NCBI RefSeq assembly: GCF_003950515.1
Contig: NZ_NGJS01000008.1
Coordinates: 50,854-114,853, forward strand
Source of the DNA: Vagococcus vulneris
Lineage (GTDB): Bacteria > Bacillota > Bacilli > Lactobacillales > Vagococcaceae
Reading direction: 5' to 3'
Length of the DNA stretch: 64,000 bases
This document shows positions 45,057 to 54,729 of the stretch, piece by piece (positions within the stretch are counted from its first letter, which is position 1; every line of letters starts with the position of its first letter). Position numbers and translations under genes: made by a program. Below the pieces are notes generated by a model. That model did no database searches, was not told the origin of the DNA, and worked only from the letters and a program-made list of their open reading frames with translations.

Positions 45057-46310
45057 ATGAACAAGGAAATGTTAGGAGCTTTAGACGCCTTAGAACGTGA
45101 AAAAGGTATTTCAAAAGATATAGTCATCGAAGCATTAGAGGCCGCAATGGTTTCAGCTTATAAAAGACATTATGGACAAGCCCAAAATGTAGAAGTAGAA
45201 TTTGACCAAAAAAAAGGTGACGTTCATATCTACTCTGTCAAAGAAGTGACAGAAGAAGTCATGGATTCCCAATTAGAAGTCAGTTTAAAAGAAGCACTGA
45301 AAATTAATCCGGCTTATGAAATTGGTGATATGATTCGTTTTGAGGTGACTCCTAAAGATTTTGGCCGTATTGCAGCACAAACGGCTAAACAAGTTATTTT
45401 ACAGCGTGTACGAGAAGCTGAACGTTCTATCATCTATAATGAATTCAGCGCCTATGAAAATGAAATTATGCAAGGTATTGTTGAACGTCAAGACCGTCGA
45501 TATATATATGTCAACTTAGGGAAAATCGAGGCAGTTTTATCAAAACAAGATCAAATTCCGAATGAAGTCTATCAACCGCATGATCGTATTAAAGTGTATA
45601 TATATAAAGTAGAAAATACATCAAAAGGACCTCAAGTTTATGTAAGCCGAAGCCATCCAGATTTACTGAAACGTCTATTTGAGCAAGAAATTCCTGAAGT
45701 ATATGATGGAGAAGTTGAAATTGTCAGCATTGCTCGTGAAGCTGGTGACCGTGCTAAAGTAGCTGTTAAGGTAGAAAATCCTGATATTGATCCAGTGGGT
45801 ACCTGTGTTGGTCCTAAAGGTCAACGTGTCCAAGCAATTGTTAATGAACTAAAAGGTGAAAATATGGATATTGTTGAATGGAATGCTGATCCGGCTGTTT
45901 TTATTGCTAATGCGTTGAATCCGGCACAAGTTGTTGATGTGATTTTTGATGATAGCCAGCGTGCTTGTACAGTTATTGTTCCAGATTTCCAATTATCACT
46001 AGCAATTGGAAAACGCGGGCAAAATGCACGTTTAGCAGCCAAGTTAACAAATTATAAAATTGATATTAAGCCAGAGTCGGAGTTGGAAACGATTCGTGAA
46101 GAACTTGCATCTAAAAAAGCTCAAGCAGCAGAAGAAACTTTGAAGGTTGTGGAAGAAGATACAAATGCAGAACAATCTCAGATTGAATTGCCGATTATGG
46201 AAGATAATACGGAAAATGAAGAGTCTGAAGCTTTGGTGGATGAAGAACTTGTTATGCCAGGAGCAGTCATCGACATTCCTGTAATTGACGAGGAAGATGA
46301 AAAAGAATAA
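45057..46310 (+). CDS. nusA: Transcription termination/antitermination protein NusA
   Basis: NusA binds RNA polymerase and modulates pausing and termination. The 417-residue protein has the N-terminal polymerase-binding domain (to about 125), an S1 domain (GIVERQDRRYIYVNLGKIEAVL), and two KH domains (DPVGTCVGPKGQRVQAIV and LAIGKRGQNARLAAKL), then an acidic tail (residues 360-417). It lacks the C-terminal acidic repeats of E. coli, as is usual in Firmicutes. GGAGG lies 12 bases before the ATG. Confidence 0.97.
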   Translation: MNKEMLGALDALEREKGISKDIVIEALEAAMVSAYKRHYGQAQNVEVEFDQKKGDVHIYSVKEVTEEVMDSQLEVSLKEALKINPAYEIGDMIRFEVTPKDFGRIAAQTAKQVILQRVREAERSIIYNEFSAYENEIMQGIVERQDRRYIYVNLGKIEAVLSKQDQIPNEVYQPHDRIKVYIYKVENTSKGPQVYVSRSHPDLLKRLFEQEIPEVYDGEVEIVSIAREAGDRAKVAVKVENPDIDPVGTCVGPKGQRVQAIVNELKGENMDIVEWNADPAVFIANALNPAQVVDVIFDDSQRACTVIVPDFQLSLAIGKRGQNARLAAKLTNYKIDIKPESELETIREELASKKAQAAEETLKVVEEDTNAEQSQIELPIMEDNTENEESEALVDEELVMPGAVIDIPVIDEEDEKE

Positions 46311-46346
46311 AATTTAATCGAATTGATTAAGGAGGCGAAATACAAG

Positions 46347-46646
46347 ATGAAGCAAAGAAAAATCCCTATGAGAAAATGTGTCGTTTTAAACGAAATGAAG
46401 CCAAAAAAAGAAATGATTCGTATTGTTCGTTCTAAGGAAGGTGTAGTTTCAATCGATCCTAGCGGTAAGATGCCGGGGAGAGGAGCTTATCTTTCTATGG
46501 AGCCTGATGTTGTGAAAGCCAGCTGGGATAAGCATATCTTAGACCGTGTGATTAATGCTGAATTGACAGATGATTTTTATCAAGAGCTTTTAGATTACGT
46601 CACGCATCAAAAAGCTAGAAGAGAGTTATTCGGTAATGGAAAATAA
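46347..46646 (+). CDS. ylxR: YlxR family RNA-binding protein (RnpM-like)
   Basis: The 99-residue basic protein begins MKQRKIPMRKCVVLNEMKPKKEMIR and has the GRGAYL turn of the YlxR family. B. subtilis YlxR has been reported to modulate RNase P (RnpM). The frame opens 24 bases earlier, but AAGGAGG at 46329-46335 precedes the ATG at 46347 by 11 bases. It overlaps ylxQ by 11 bases. Confidence 0.93.
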   Translation: MKQRKIPMRKCVVLNEMKPKKEMIRIVRSKEGVVSIDPSGKMPGRGAYLSMEPDVVKASWDKHILDRVINAELTDDFYQELLDYVTHQKARRELFGNGK

Positions 46647-46941
46647 TCAAAATGTATTAAATATGTTAGGTTTGGCTATGAGGGCTGGAAAGCTAGTTTC
46701 GGGAGAAGAGATAACACTTAAAGCTTTAAAAAGCAAAAAATTATCATTAGTTCTTATCGCAGGTGATGTAAGCGAAAATACGAATAAGAAAATACATGAT
46801 AAGTGTCAGTATTATGAGACACCGGTATTTACGTTCATGACAAAGGCGGATATCAGTCATGCGATTGGAAGAAGCCGCTCGATAATCGGAGTAACTGATC
46901 GTGGTTTTGCTCAGAAAATGCGTGAACTAATGGTAAAATAA
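46636..46941 (+). CDS. ylxQ: L7Ae-family ribosomal-protein-like YlxQ
   Basis: The 101-residue protein has the L7Ae/L30e fold: VLNMLGLAMRAGKLVSGEE, LVLIAGDVSENTNKKI and YETPVFTF. Family members bind K-turn RNA. Its start lies inside the end of ylxR, so the two are coupled. It precedes infB, the standard order. Confidence 0.93.
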   Translation: MENNQNVLNMLGLAMRAGKLVSGEEITLKALKSKKLSLVLIAGDVSENTNKKIHDKCQYYETPVFTFMTKADISHAIGRSRSIIGVTDRGFAQKMRELMVK

Positions 46942-46962
46942 TACAATTAGGATGGTGATTGC

Positions 46963-49320
46963 ATGACTAAAAAACGTGTATACGAATTGGCAAAGGAATT
47001 AGATGTGACAAGTAAAGTAATCGTGGAAAAATCTCAAAGTTTGGGATTAGATGTAAAAAACCACATGAGTACGTTGTCAACTAATGATGAAGCAAGTATT
47101 CGTCAACAATTGACTAAAAAAACCGCATCACCGGTTGAAAAAACAAAAGCTCAACAAAAGAGTAGTAAAAGCATACCACAGCGTTCAGCTGAAAATACTT
47201 CGCAACACAAGTCGAAAAATCAAGTACAGCAGAGAAATAATAAAAAAACGAATAGTAAGGATGATCATGTGACTAATCAAAATAAACCGGTCAATAAAAG
47301 TAGCAATCAACAAGTCGGTAAAAAGAATACTAACCAACAAAATAATAATAGAAGCGGTCAGCAAAACAAAACGCAACAAAATAATAATAATAAACCTGGA
47401 GGCCAACAGGGTAATAGTAATCGTGGAGGTGGAAACTTTAGAAATAACAACCGTCCAAATAATCAATTTAATAAGCGTAATAATAATCGTCGTGGCAAAA
47501 AAGGTAAACATCAGCAAACATCTAATAAACCTGCTGTTCCACCACGTAAATTTAAAGAGCTTCCAGAAGTTCTTGTTTACACAGAAGGCATGAATGTTGC
47601 CGATATCGCAAAAAAAATCTATCGTGAACCAGCAGAGATTATTAAGAAATTATTTATGTTAGGTATTATGGTTAATCAAAACCAAGCGCTAGATAAAGAT
47701 ACAATAGAATTACTAGCAACGGACTACGGTATTGAACCACAAGAAAAAATTCAAGAAGATGTTGCTGATATTGATAAATTCTTTGAAACAGAAGTAATTA
47801 ATGAAGATGAATTAGTTACACGTCCTCCTGTAGTAACTATTATGGGACATGTCGATCATGGTAAAACAACATTACTTGATACATTACGTCATGCTAAGGT
47901 AACTCAAGACGAAGCTGGTGGAATTACACAACATATTGGAGCATATCAGATTGAAGTCAAAGGTAAAAAAATTACTTTCTTGGATACACCAGGGCATGCG
48001 GCATTTACCAGCATGCGTGCACGTGGTGCAAGTATCACTGATATTACAATCTTAGTTGTTGCTGCAGATGACGGAGTTATGCCACAAACAGTCGAAGCGA
48101 TTAACCATGCTAAAGCAGCAGATGTACCGATTATTGTTGCAGTAAACAAAATTGATAAACCGGCCTCTAATCCAGATCGTGTTATGCAAGAACTGAGTGA
48201 ATATGGTTTGATTCCAGAATCATGGGGCGGTGACACGATATTTGTACCTATTTCTGCTAAATTTGGTGATAATATCGATGAACTACTTGAAATGATTTTA
48301 TTAGTATCAGAAGTTGAAGACTTAAAAGCAGATCCAACTCAGCGTGCTATCGGAACAGTTATCGAAGCGCGTTTAGATAAGAGTAAAGGTCCAGTTGTGA
48401 CATTATTGGTACAACAAGGAACACTGCATGTTGGAGATCCAATTGTTGTTGGTAATACACATGGTCGTGTACGTGTTATGACAAATGACATTGGTCGTCG
48501 TGATAAGGAAGCAACCCCAGCGACACCAGTTGAAATTACAGGATTAAATGACGTGCCCCAAGCAGGTGATCGCTTTGTGACATTTGAAGATGAAAAAACT
48601 GCTCGTTCAGCAGGTGAAGAACGTGCTAAACGAGCTTTATTGGAACAACGTTCATCAAATAGCATCGTGACTCTAGATAACTTATTTGAAAGTTTGAAAG
48701 ATGGCGAAATGAAAGAAGTTAATGTTATCATCAAAGCTGATGTTCAAGGATCAGCTGAGGCATTGGCAGCAAGTTTGAATAAAATTGATGTAGAAGGCGT
48801 TAGAGTTAAAATTGTTCATAGTGCTGTAGGAGCAATTAACGAGAGTGATATAACGTTGGCTTCAGCAAGTAATGCAATTATTATTGGCTTTAACGTTCGT
48901 CCAACACCACAGGCCAAAACGCAAGCTGATCAAGAACAAGTCGATATTCGTTTACACCGTATCATCTACAAAGTAATTGAAGAAATTGAAACTGCTATGA
49001 AAGGTATGCTTGATCCGGAATTTGTTGAAAAAATTACAGGGCAAGCACAAGTTCGTGAGACCATAAAAGTATCTAAAGTTGGTACTGTAGCCGGATGTTA
49101 CGTCACTGAAGGATTCATTCGTCGTGACAGCGGTATTCGCTTGATTCGTGATGGCATTGTTATTCATGAAGGTGAACTAGCTAGTTTGAAACGATTTAAA
49201 GATGATGCTAAAGAAGTTAAGATGGGCTTTGAGTGTGGTATAACTCTTGAAAATTATAATGATGTTAAAGTGGATGACGTTATTGAAGGATTTATCATGG
49301 AAGAAGTAAAAAGAGCCTAA
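46963..49320 (+). CDS. infB: Translation initiation factor IF-2
   Basis: IF-2 delivers fMet-tRNA to the 30S subunit and drives subunit joining. The 785-residue protein has an N-terminal IF2-N domain ([20 protein letters not shown]), a long Gln/Asn/Lys-rich low-complexity stretch (about 50-190), a second IF2-N region, and the GTPase domain with [20 protein letters not shown] and NKID, then domains II to IV. A GATGGTGA site precedes the ATG. The low-complexity part is common in this family. Confidence 0.98.
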   Translation: MTKKRVYELAKELDVTSKVIVEKSQSLGLDVKNHMSTLSTNDEASIRQQLTKKTASPVEKTKAQQKSSKSIPQRSAENTSQHKSKNQVQQRNNKKTNSKDDHVTNQNKPVNKSSNQQVGKKNTNQQNNNRSGQQNKTQQNNNNKPGGQQGNSNRGGGNFRNNNRPNNQFNKRNNNRRGKKGKHQQTSNKPAVPPRKFKELPEVLVYTEGMNVADIAKKIYREPAEIIKKLFMLGIMVNQNQALDKDTIELLATDYGIEPQEKIQEDVADIDKFFETEVINEDELVTRPPVVTIMGHVDHGKTTLLDTLRHAKVTQDEAGGITQHIGAYQIEVKGKKITFLDTPGHAAFTSMRARGASITDITILVVAADDGVMPQTVEAINHAKAADVPIIVAVNKIDKPASNPDRVMQELSEYGLIPESWGGDTIFVPISAKFGDNIDELLEMILLVSEVEDLKADPTQRAIGTVIEARLDKSKGPVVTLLVQQGTLHVGDPIVVGNTHGRVRVMTNDIGRRDKEATPATPVEITGLNDVPQAGDRFVTFEDEKTARSAGEERAKRALLEQRSSNSIVTLDNLFESLKDGEMKEVNVIIKADVQGSAEALAASLNKIDVEGVRVKIVHSAVGAINESDITLASASNAIIIGFNVRPTPQAKTQADQEQVDIRLHRIIYKVIEEIETAMKGMLDPEFVEKITGQAQVRETIKVSKVGTVAGCYVTEGFIRRDSGIRLIRDGIVIHEGELASLKRFKDDAKEVKMGFECGITLENYNDVKVDDVIEGFIMEEVKRA

Positions 49321-49348
49321 ATAATTGAATTTAGGGAGGTAAAAGATT

Positions 49349-49702
49349 ATGGCAAACTATCGTCATAGACGAGTATCACAAGAAATTTTACGTGAAGTAA
49401 ATGATATTTTACAAAAAAAAGTACGAGATCCCCGTGTAGAGGGGGTTACAATTACTGAAGTTGATTTAACAGGTGATTTGCAGCAAGCAACTATTTATTA
49501 TACATCGTTAGCTGAGTTGGCATCTGATCGAGAGAAAATTCAACAAGGCTTGGATAAAGCGACTGGTTTAATTCGTCGTGAATTGGGCCAAAGATTACAA
49601 ATTTATAAAACACCAGAAATCACGTTTGCTGTTGATGAGTCTGTTGCTTACGGTAGTCATATTGACGAGCTGATTAATAAGTTAAATAGAACAGAACATT
49701 AA
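49349..49702 (+). CDS. rbfA: Ribosome-binding factor A
   Basis: RbfA assists late 16S rRNA maturation. The 117-residue KH-like protein starts [29 protein letters not shown] and continues with [19 protein letters not shown] and the end [24 protein letters not shown] lies nine bases before the ATG. It ends the rimP operon before a terminator. Confidence 0.97.
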   Translation: MANYRHRRVSQEILREVNDILQKKVRDPRVEGVTITEVDLTGDLQQATIYYTSLAELASDREKIQQGLDKATGLIRRELGQRLQIYKTPEITFAVDESVAYGSHIDELINKLNRTEH

Positions 49703-49712
49703 GTAAGTCAGG

Positions 49713-49765
49713 GATTCTTGAAATGGAGTAGCCGAGACAGTTGACCGTTTCAAGAATCTTTTTTT
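49713..49765 (+). terminator. Terminator after rbfA
   Basis: A 14-base stem (49713-49726 with 49745-49758, one G-T pair) with an 18-base loop is followed by a T run. Confidence 0.85.
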
Positions 49766-49893
49766 ATAAAAAAGCAGTGTTAAGAACTAAAAGGAGAAAG
49801 CTTTTGTTTCGAAAAGCTATTAATTTTGTGTTAGACTGTTATGTAACGTGCACATCGGAGAAGCTAGACAACTAATAGGAGGATTAGGCTATA

Positions 49894-50766
49894 ATGGAAA
49901 GATTTTCATTAGACCCAGAAATAAAATTATCATCAGTCGCAATTAAAGTTAAGGACTTAGATAAAATGGAAAATTTTTATCGTCATATTATAGGACTTGA
50001 TTTAATTAATGAAGAAAATGATATGGCTTTAATGGGGTTAGGTCAAGAAAAAAAGAAATTGTTGGGGTTGGTATATTCACCAGAGGCCGACGAAAATCTG
50101 AATCAAGGGACTGGGTTGAACCACATGGCTTTTGTTTTTCCTGAGAGGGAACAGTTAGGTTCATTCATTCATCACTTATTTGAATTAAATTATCCGATTG
50201 ATGGTGAGAGTGATCACGGTTATTGTGAAGCGATTTATATTACAGATCCTGAGGGAAACCGAATTGCATTTGTGTGGGATAAACCGCAAGAAAAATGGCC
50301 AGTGGCAGATGGAAAAATTCATGGCGTTACTAAGCCGTTAGATTTAAGAAAAGTTACGAAAAATTATTCAGAAACTTATCAGCATATTCCTAAAGATACA
50401 AAAGTTGGATATGTCCATTTATCAGTTGCAAATTTAGATGAGAGTTATGACTTTTATACAAATTTACTTGGATTTACATTAAAGGATAATGACTTTTCAA
50501 ATATGCATTATCTATCGCTAAATCAATATCATCACCATATTGCATTAGATAGTTGGACGCCTTCAAGTTATGCACCTTCAGTTCAAGATGATGAGTTAGG
50601 TGTTGATCATGTGACTTTTTCGGTACCAAATTATGATAGTTTAGTCGCTTTAAGAAATCACTTAACTGCACATGATGCAGATTTATATTTTAATAAGGGC
50701 AAACAAATTATTGGTATCAATGATCCAAATGGTATTCAACTATGGTTTAGAGTATTTCCAAAATAA
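49894..50766 (+). CDS. Two-domain VOC protein (catechol-2,3-dioxygenase-like, CatE family)
   Basis: Two vicinal-oxygen-chelate domains are seen: residues about 8-130 (LSSVAIKVKDLDKMENFYRHIIGL, then EAIYITDPEGNRIAFVWD) and about 165-290 (VGYVHLSVANLDESYDFYTNLLGF, then GINDPNGIQLWFR). The repeat and length of 290 residues fit the CatE/YfiE ring-cleavage or glyoxalase-like group. The substrate is uncertain; many members act in thiol or quinone stress. AGGAGG lies nine bases before the ATG. Confidence 0.85.
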   Translation: MERFSLDPEIKLSSVAIKVKDLDKMENFYRHIIGLDLINEENDMALMGLGQEKKKLLGLVYSPEADENLNQGTGLNHMAFVFPEREQLGSFIHHLFELNYPIDGESDHGYCEAIYITDPEGNRIAFVWDKPQEKWPVADGKIHGVTKPLDLRKVTKNYSETYQHIPKDTKVGYVHLSVANLDESYDFYTNLLGFTLKDNDFSNMHYLSLNQYHHHIALDSWTPSSYAPSVQDDELGVDHVTFSVPNYDSLVALRNHLTAHDADLYFNKGKQIIGINDPNGIQLWFRVFPK

Positions 50767-50807
50767 AAAACAACCTGTACAGTTAAAAGCTGTGCAGGTT
50801 GTTTTTT
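50765..50807. terminator. Bidirectional terminator between catE-like and rodA-like genes
   Basis: An 18-base stem (50765-50782 with 50790-50807, one G-T pair) has an A run on one side and a T run on the other, serving both convergent genes. Confidence 0.9.
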
Positions 50808-50811
50808 ATTT

Positions 50812-51972
50812 TTAAGATATCGTGTCATTAATAGAAATCTCTAACATGAAGCCTAGTGCCATTAATGTAGCGATTAATGATGTTCCTCCTTGACTTAAAA
50901 AAGGGAGTGGAATACCTGTTAAAGGGAGTAAGCCGATCGAGGCACCAATATTTTCGACTATTTGAAAGAGCAACATGAAAACAATGCCGATACCGATATA
51001 GATATTAAATGTTGAATTACTTTTGATACCCGCATAAAAAATTTGAAAAAAGAGATACATAAATAATATTAATGTGAGAGTACATCCGATAAATCCATAT
51101 GCTTCGCCAACAAAGGTGAAAATCATATCTGACTCTTGCACAGGTACATAAACCGAAATTCCATGAACACCATGACCAATTAATCCTCCAGAACCGATAG
51201 CTTTTAACCCTTGAACTTGTTGATAGGCAATTGAATCAGCAAATTCAAAAGGATTTGCCCAAGCACGTACACGATTTAATTGATAAGGTTTAAAGTGCAG
51301 AGCTGTTAAAATATGTTGTCCATACTCAGTAAAGACTAGTACGATAAGGATAAAACCCAAAATCAGGGTAAATATACTCAGTACGGCAATAATTCGCCAG
51401 TTTATTCCTGAGGCAATAATTAATGCTGCAAAGATACATAGAAAAACAAGGGATGTACCAAAATCTTTTTGCATGAACATTAGTAAAAATAAGGGAATAC
51501 TGTAAAGACAAAGCTTACCCAATTCTTTTAAATCATTTTGCCAGGTATTCTCTGAAAGTGTCATATTGTATTCAATTAAAATCTTTGATAAGAATAAGAT
51601 ATAAGCAATTTTTGCAATTTCTGATGGTTGAAACTGAAAACCAGCAATACTTAGCCATCGTCGGGTACCTGTAATTTGATACATTGTTGTATCATAAAAA
51701 AAATACAATGCCAACATTAAGAGCAGTGAAAAAATATAGAAATAGGGTACCATCTTCCAAACTACTTTTTTATTCAGCAACATAATACCGAACATACAAA
51801 TAATTCCCACACCAATAAAAATTAATTGCTTAATTAACTGGTGTACAGAGTTTACCATTTCATCGTGATAGGCTACCCAATATTGAAGCCAGGTACTTAA
51901 AATAAGTAGCAGTAAAATAGGTAGTAATAGTCGGTAATTCAGTGTCGTTTTTTTTGAATAATGGTTAATCAT
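50812..51972 (-). CDS. FtsW/RodA/SpoVE-family (SEDS) peptidoglycan polymerase
   Basis: The 386-residue protein has about ten membrane helices. SEDS motifs are visible: GTRRWLSIAGFQFQPSEIAKI, the QKDFGTSLVF stretch carrying the conserved Asp, and TGIPLPFLSQGGTSLIATL at the C-terminus. SEDS proteins polymerise glycan strands together with a class B PBP. The short form and the missing FtsW tail suggest a RodA-type role in elongation. GTGAGG lies eight bases before the ATG. It is transcribed alone on the minus strand; no PBP gene is adjacent. Confidence 0.9.
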   Translation of the reverse strand: MINHYSKKTTLNYRLLLPILLLLILSTWLQYWVAYHDEMVNSVHQLIKQLIFIGVGIICMFGIMLLNKKVVWKMVPYFYIFSLLLMLALYFFYDTTMYQITGTRRWLSIAGFQFQPSEIAKIAYILFLSKILIEYNMTLSENTWQNDLKELGKLCLYSIPLFLLMFMQKDFGTSLVFLCIFAALIIASGINWRIIAVLSIFTLILGFILIVLVFTEYGQHILTALHFKPYQLNRVRAWANPFEFADSIAYQQVQGLKAIGSGGLIGHGVHGISVYVPVQESDMIFTFVGEAYGFIGCTLTLILFMYLFFQIFYAGIKSNSTFNIYIGIGIVFMLLFQIVENIGASIGLLPLTGIPLPFLSQGGTSLIATLMALGFMLEISINDTIS

Positions 51973-52351
51973 TATATGTACCTCACTTATTAAATTAGAA
52001 AATACATAGTTGACCTTATCATAAAACTATCGTTTATTGATAAAAATAAATAATAGTTTAATAAAAAATTATAATATTTTAAAACAAAATTGTTCTTATG
52101 AATAATTTGTTGGTAATGAATAAATTTTAGATAGTTGTCTATCAAAAAAATAAAAAGGCTTACGTGACAAGTTGATGATAAGAAACACAAAACATTATGA
52201 TATTTTTTGTTCACTAATTTTTTTCTGAATTTAGTTTAAAAAAGTTCAAATCAGATAGAAAAGTCTGAAAAATTGTCAGTAAATCCGTTTGTTTAGTAAA
52301 CTCATTAGCGTCGGCACATTATAAAACTAATTTAAGAAAGGAGGGAGACGG
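51973..52351. other. Divergent intergenic region rodA-like / metN
   Basis: About 380 AT-rich bases. I see a small stem, GATAG-TTGT-CTATC (52130-52143), the palindrome GTTTAGTAAAC (52291-52301), and a -10-like TATAAA at 52320-52325 before metN. Copies of AAACTAT and ATAGTTT recall the MET-box halves of streptococcal methionine regulators. No T-box or S-box core is visible. Confidence 0.4.
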
Positions 52352-53083
52352 ATGCTTCTATTGGAGAATGTATCAAAGTCCTATCAATTAAAGCAAAGAA
52401 TGGTATCAGCACTTGATGATGTCAGTTTAAAAATCAAATCAGGAGAAATACTTGGAATTGTCGGAGAGAGCGGATCCGGAAAATCAACACTCTTAAAATT
52501 AATAAATTTAATGGATAAGCCGGATCATGGTCGAATACTAGTTGAAAATCAAGACACGGCTAAATGGACTAAAAAGGATACTATTAATTATAAGCAGTTG
52601 GTAGGAATGATTTTTCAACAGTTTAATTTATTAGAAAATTTGACAGTTTTAGATAATGTTTTATTACCATTACGATTATCAAATAATGTATCACATAATA
52701 GTGCGAAAGAATGGCTAGAATTTGTAGGATTATCAGATAAATGGAATCATTATCCACATCAATTAAGTGGTGGACAAAAACAGCGGGTCGCTATTGCTCG
52801 AGCATTAGTAAAGTCACCAAAACTATTATTACTTGATGAAGCAACTAGTTCATTAGATGAACAAACCACGTCAGAAGTCGTAAATTTGTTAAAAAAAATT
52901 CATCAAGAGATGCAAATAACCATGGTTATCGTGAGTCATGAGTTAGAAACGATTAAGGCTTTGTGTTCGCGAGCGATTATTATGGAAAATGGTCGACTAA
53001 AAACATGTATCGAAGTCAATCAATCTAACGTATTGCAAGATGATACGTATCCAAAGAAGGTTATTCGTATTTTAACACAATGA
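52352..53083 (+). CDS. metN: Methionine-type ABC importer ATPase lacking the NIL domain
   Basis: The ABC domain has Walker A GIVGESGSGKSTLLK, the Q-loop FQQFNLLENLTVLDNV, signature LSGGQKQR and Walker B LLLLDEATSSLD, close to MetN. At 243 residues it stops about 100 short of canonical MetN and lacks the C-terminal NIL/ACT-like domain that senses methionine. AGGAGG lies eight bases before the ATG. It overlaps the permease gene by four bases. The substrate is inferred as methionine from its partners; a related amino acid is possible. Confidence 0.85.
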   Translation: MLLLENVSKSYQLKQRMVSALDDVSLKIKSGEILGIVGESGSGKSTLLKLINLMDKPDHGRILVENQDTAKWTKKDTINYKQLVGMIFQQFNLLENLTVLDNVLLPLRLSNNVSHNSAKEWLEFVGLSDKWNHYPHQLSGGQKQRVAIARALVKSPKLLLLDEATSSLDEQTTSEVVNLLKKIHQEMQITMVIVSHELETIKALCSRAIIMENGRLKTCIEVNQSNVLQDDTYPKKVIRILTQ

Positions 53084-53751
53084 CATATCTAGAAACAGTC
53101 AGTTATTATTTTCCAGAATTTTTAAAATCTTTAAAAGAAACAGGTGTTATGTTAAGTATTGCAACAATTATTGGCGGCATATTTGGTTTAGTATTAGGAC
53201 TGATCATTTATTTGTCACGAAAGAGCGGACCGTCTTCGCATCCTTTTCTTTATCAAATAAGTTCAGGATATGTCAATGTGGTCCGGTCATTTCCTTTTTT
53301 ATTACTTGTTGTGACGGTTATTCCGATTTCAAGATTGTTGTTTGGTACAGCTTTTGGTGCATTTGCAGCGTCATTTCCCTTGTGTTTAGTGGCTATTGCA
53401 ATTTATGCACGATTGGTAGAACAGGTTTTGCTTGATGTCCCTAAGGCAGTAAGTGATCTTGCTGATTCGTTAGGGTGTTCGACCTATCAATTCATTCGTT
53501 ATTTTTTATTGGTTGAGGCAAGAAGCGGCCTTGTTTTAGCACTAACATCGATGCTGATTAGCTTAGTGTCGTATTCGACGGTGATGGGAGTTGTTGGTGG
53601 TGGCGGAATTGGAGATTTTGCTATTCGCTACGGTTATCAGCGTTATGAGTATAGTGTGATGTATTCGGCTATTGTTGTCATGATTATTTTAGTTGGCTGT
53701 CTGCAATCTTTAGGGACGCGTTTAGCAAAAAGAATAGATAAAAGAAAGTAG
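53080..53751 (+). CDS. metI: Methionine-type ABC importer permease
   Basis: The 223-residue permease has five or six membrane helices and the MetI-type loop LADSLGCSTYQFIRYFLLVEA, the coupling-helix region that contacts the ATPase. ATG overlaps the metN stop (ATGA), indicating translational coupling. It is followed after eight bases by metQ. Confidence 0.9.
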   Translation: MTYLETVSYYFPEFLKSLKETGVMLSIATIIGGIFGLVLGLIIYLSRKSGPSSHPFLYQISSGYVNVVRSFPFLLLVVTVIPISRLLFGTAFGAFAASFPLCLVAIAIYARLVEQVLLDVPKAVSDLADSLGCSTYQFIRYFLLVEARSGLVLALTSMLISLVSYSTVMGVVGGGGIGDFAIRYGYQRYEYSVMYSAIVVMIILVGCLQSLGTRLAKRIDKRK

Positions 53752-53759
53752 GAAGATAG

Positions 53760-54617
53760 ATGAAAAACAAATTGTTAATGGTTGGTATTTTAGGGATGGT
53801 TATGCTGGGTTTAGCCGCATGCGGACAAAAGGGAGAAAAATCTGGAACGGAAACCACAGGGAAATCTGCTGCAAAAACAGAGGAAAAATCTGACAAGGTT
53901 ATCAAGGTGGCTTCACATATGACACCGATGACAGATGTAGTAGAAATAGCTGCTAAAGAAGCTAAAAAAGATGGTTGGGATATAGAGTTAGTTCAAGTAA
54001 ATGATAATATTCAGTACAATGAATTATTGAATAATAAAGAAGTTGATGCAAATTTCGCCCAACACGAACCTTATATGCAAAAATTTAATAAAGAAAAAAA
54101 AGCTGATTTAGTAGCGATTCAAAAAATTTATGATGCAAAAGTTGGTTTTTACTCTAAAAAATATAAAGATGTAAAAGATATACCAAATGGTTCAAAAATT
54201 GCTATCCCAAGTGATGTGTCAAATGAGGGACGCGCGCTTGCAATGTTAAATGACCAAGGAATAATTACCTTAAAAGATGGTGTTGGTTTTGAAGGAACAA
54301 CAAAAGATATCGAAAAAAATGATAAAAACGTTGAGCTTGTTCCAGTTGATTTGTTGAATTTGGCTGAAGCGTATAATGAAGACGATATGGCTTTAGCTTA
54401 TAATTATCCGACTTACATCGCAAAAGTCGGTTTAACGCCAAAAGATGCTCTATTTACCGAAGAAAAGATAGATAATCGCTTTGCTATTTCATTAGTTGCC
54501 AGAGAAGATAATAAAGACTCAGAAAAAATTAAAGCATTGAAAAAAGCAATGACAAGTCAGCAAGTGAAGGATTATCTTGAAAAAGAACACAGTGTTACAT
54601 TGATACCATCATTTTAA
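53760..54617 (+). CDS. metQ: NlpA/MetQ-family substrate-binding lipoprotein
   Basis: A lipoprotein signal with lipobox LAAC (Cys about residue 21) precedes the NlpA fold. KVASHMTPMTDVVEIAAKEAKKDGWDIELVQVNDN is followed by DANFAQHEPYMQKFN and the PSDVSNEGRALAML stretch, as in MetQ. It should bind D/L-methionine outside the membrane and deliver it to MetNI. It ends the operon, and a terminator follows. Confidence 0.92.
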   Translation: MKNKLLMVGILGMVMLGLAACGQKGEKSGTETTGKSAAKTEEKSDKVIKVASHMTPMTDVVEIAAKEAKKDGWDIELVQVNDNIQYNELLNNKEVDANFAQHEPYMQKFNKEKKADLVAIQKIYDAKVGFYSKKYKDVKDIPNGSKIAIPSDVSNEGRALAMLNDQGIITLKDGVGFEGTTKDIEKNDKNVELVPVDLLNLAEAYNEDDMALAYNYPTYIAKVGLTPKDALFTEEKIDNRFAISLVAREDNKDSEKIKALKKAMTSQQVKDYLEKEHSVTLIPSF

Positions 54618-54627
54618 ATAAAAAAAA

Positions 54628-54645
54628 TGATACTTTGTCTACAAT
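54628..54645. repeat. 18-base copy of the 5330-5347 sequence
   Basis: TGATACTTTGTCTACAAT here is identical to 5330-5347. At the first site it forms the right arm of a terminator stem; here the matching left arm is missing. It may be the remnant of a dispersed hairpin element. Confidence 0.6.
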
Positions 54646-54649
54646 CTGA

Positions 54650-54679
54650 GATTATCGATACAGTCGGTAATCTTTTTTT
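54650..54679 (+). terminator. Terminator after metQ
   Basis: GATTATCGA (54650-54658) pairs with TCGGTAATC (54664-54672) with one G-T pair, then seven T. Confidence 0.85.
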
Positions 54680-54729
54680 ATTGTACTTTAAAAAATTGTT
54701 TGGCATGATAGAGTTATGGGGGCGATAAG

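Noticed and set aside
47185..47517. Minus-strand frame of 110 codons rich in Ile, Leu and Thr
   Set aside because: It is the antisense reading of the AAT/CAA-rich linker of infB and has no start signal.
49804..49875. 23-codon TTG frame before the catE-like gene, preceded by AAGGAG
   Set aside because: It lacks any supporting conservation or structure, and the catE-like gene has its own good ribosome binding site, so I did not call it a leader peptide.
51990..52214. 74-codon minus-strand frame upstream of the rodA-like gene
   Set aside because: It consists of AT-rich low-complexity sequence with no ribosome binding site and no known domain.
52216..52351. Possible T-box or SAM riboswitch before metN
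   Set aside because: No AGGGTGGNACCGCG antiterminator, S-box core or terminator stem with T run is present; only small stems were found.
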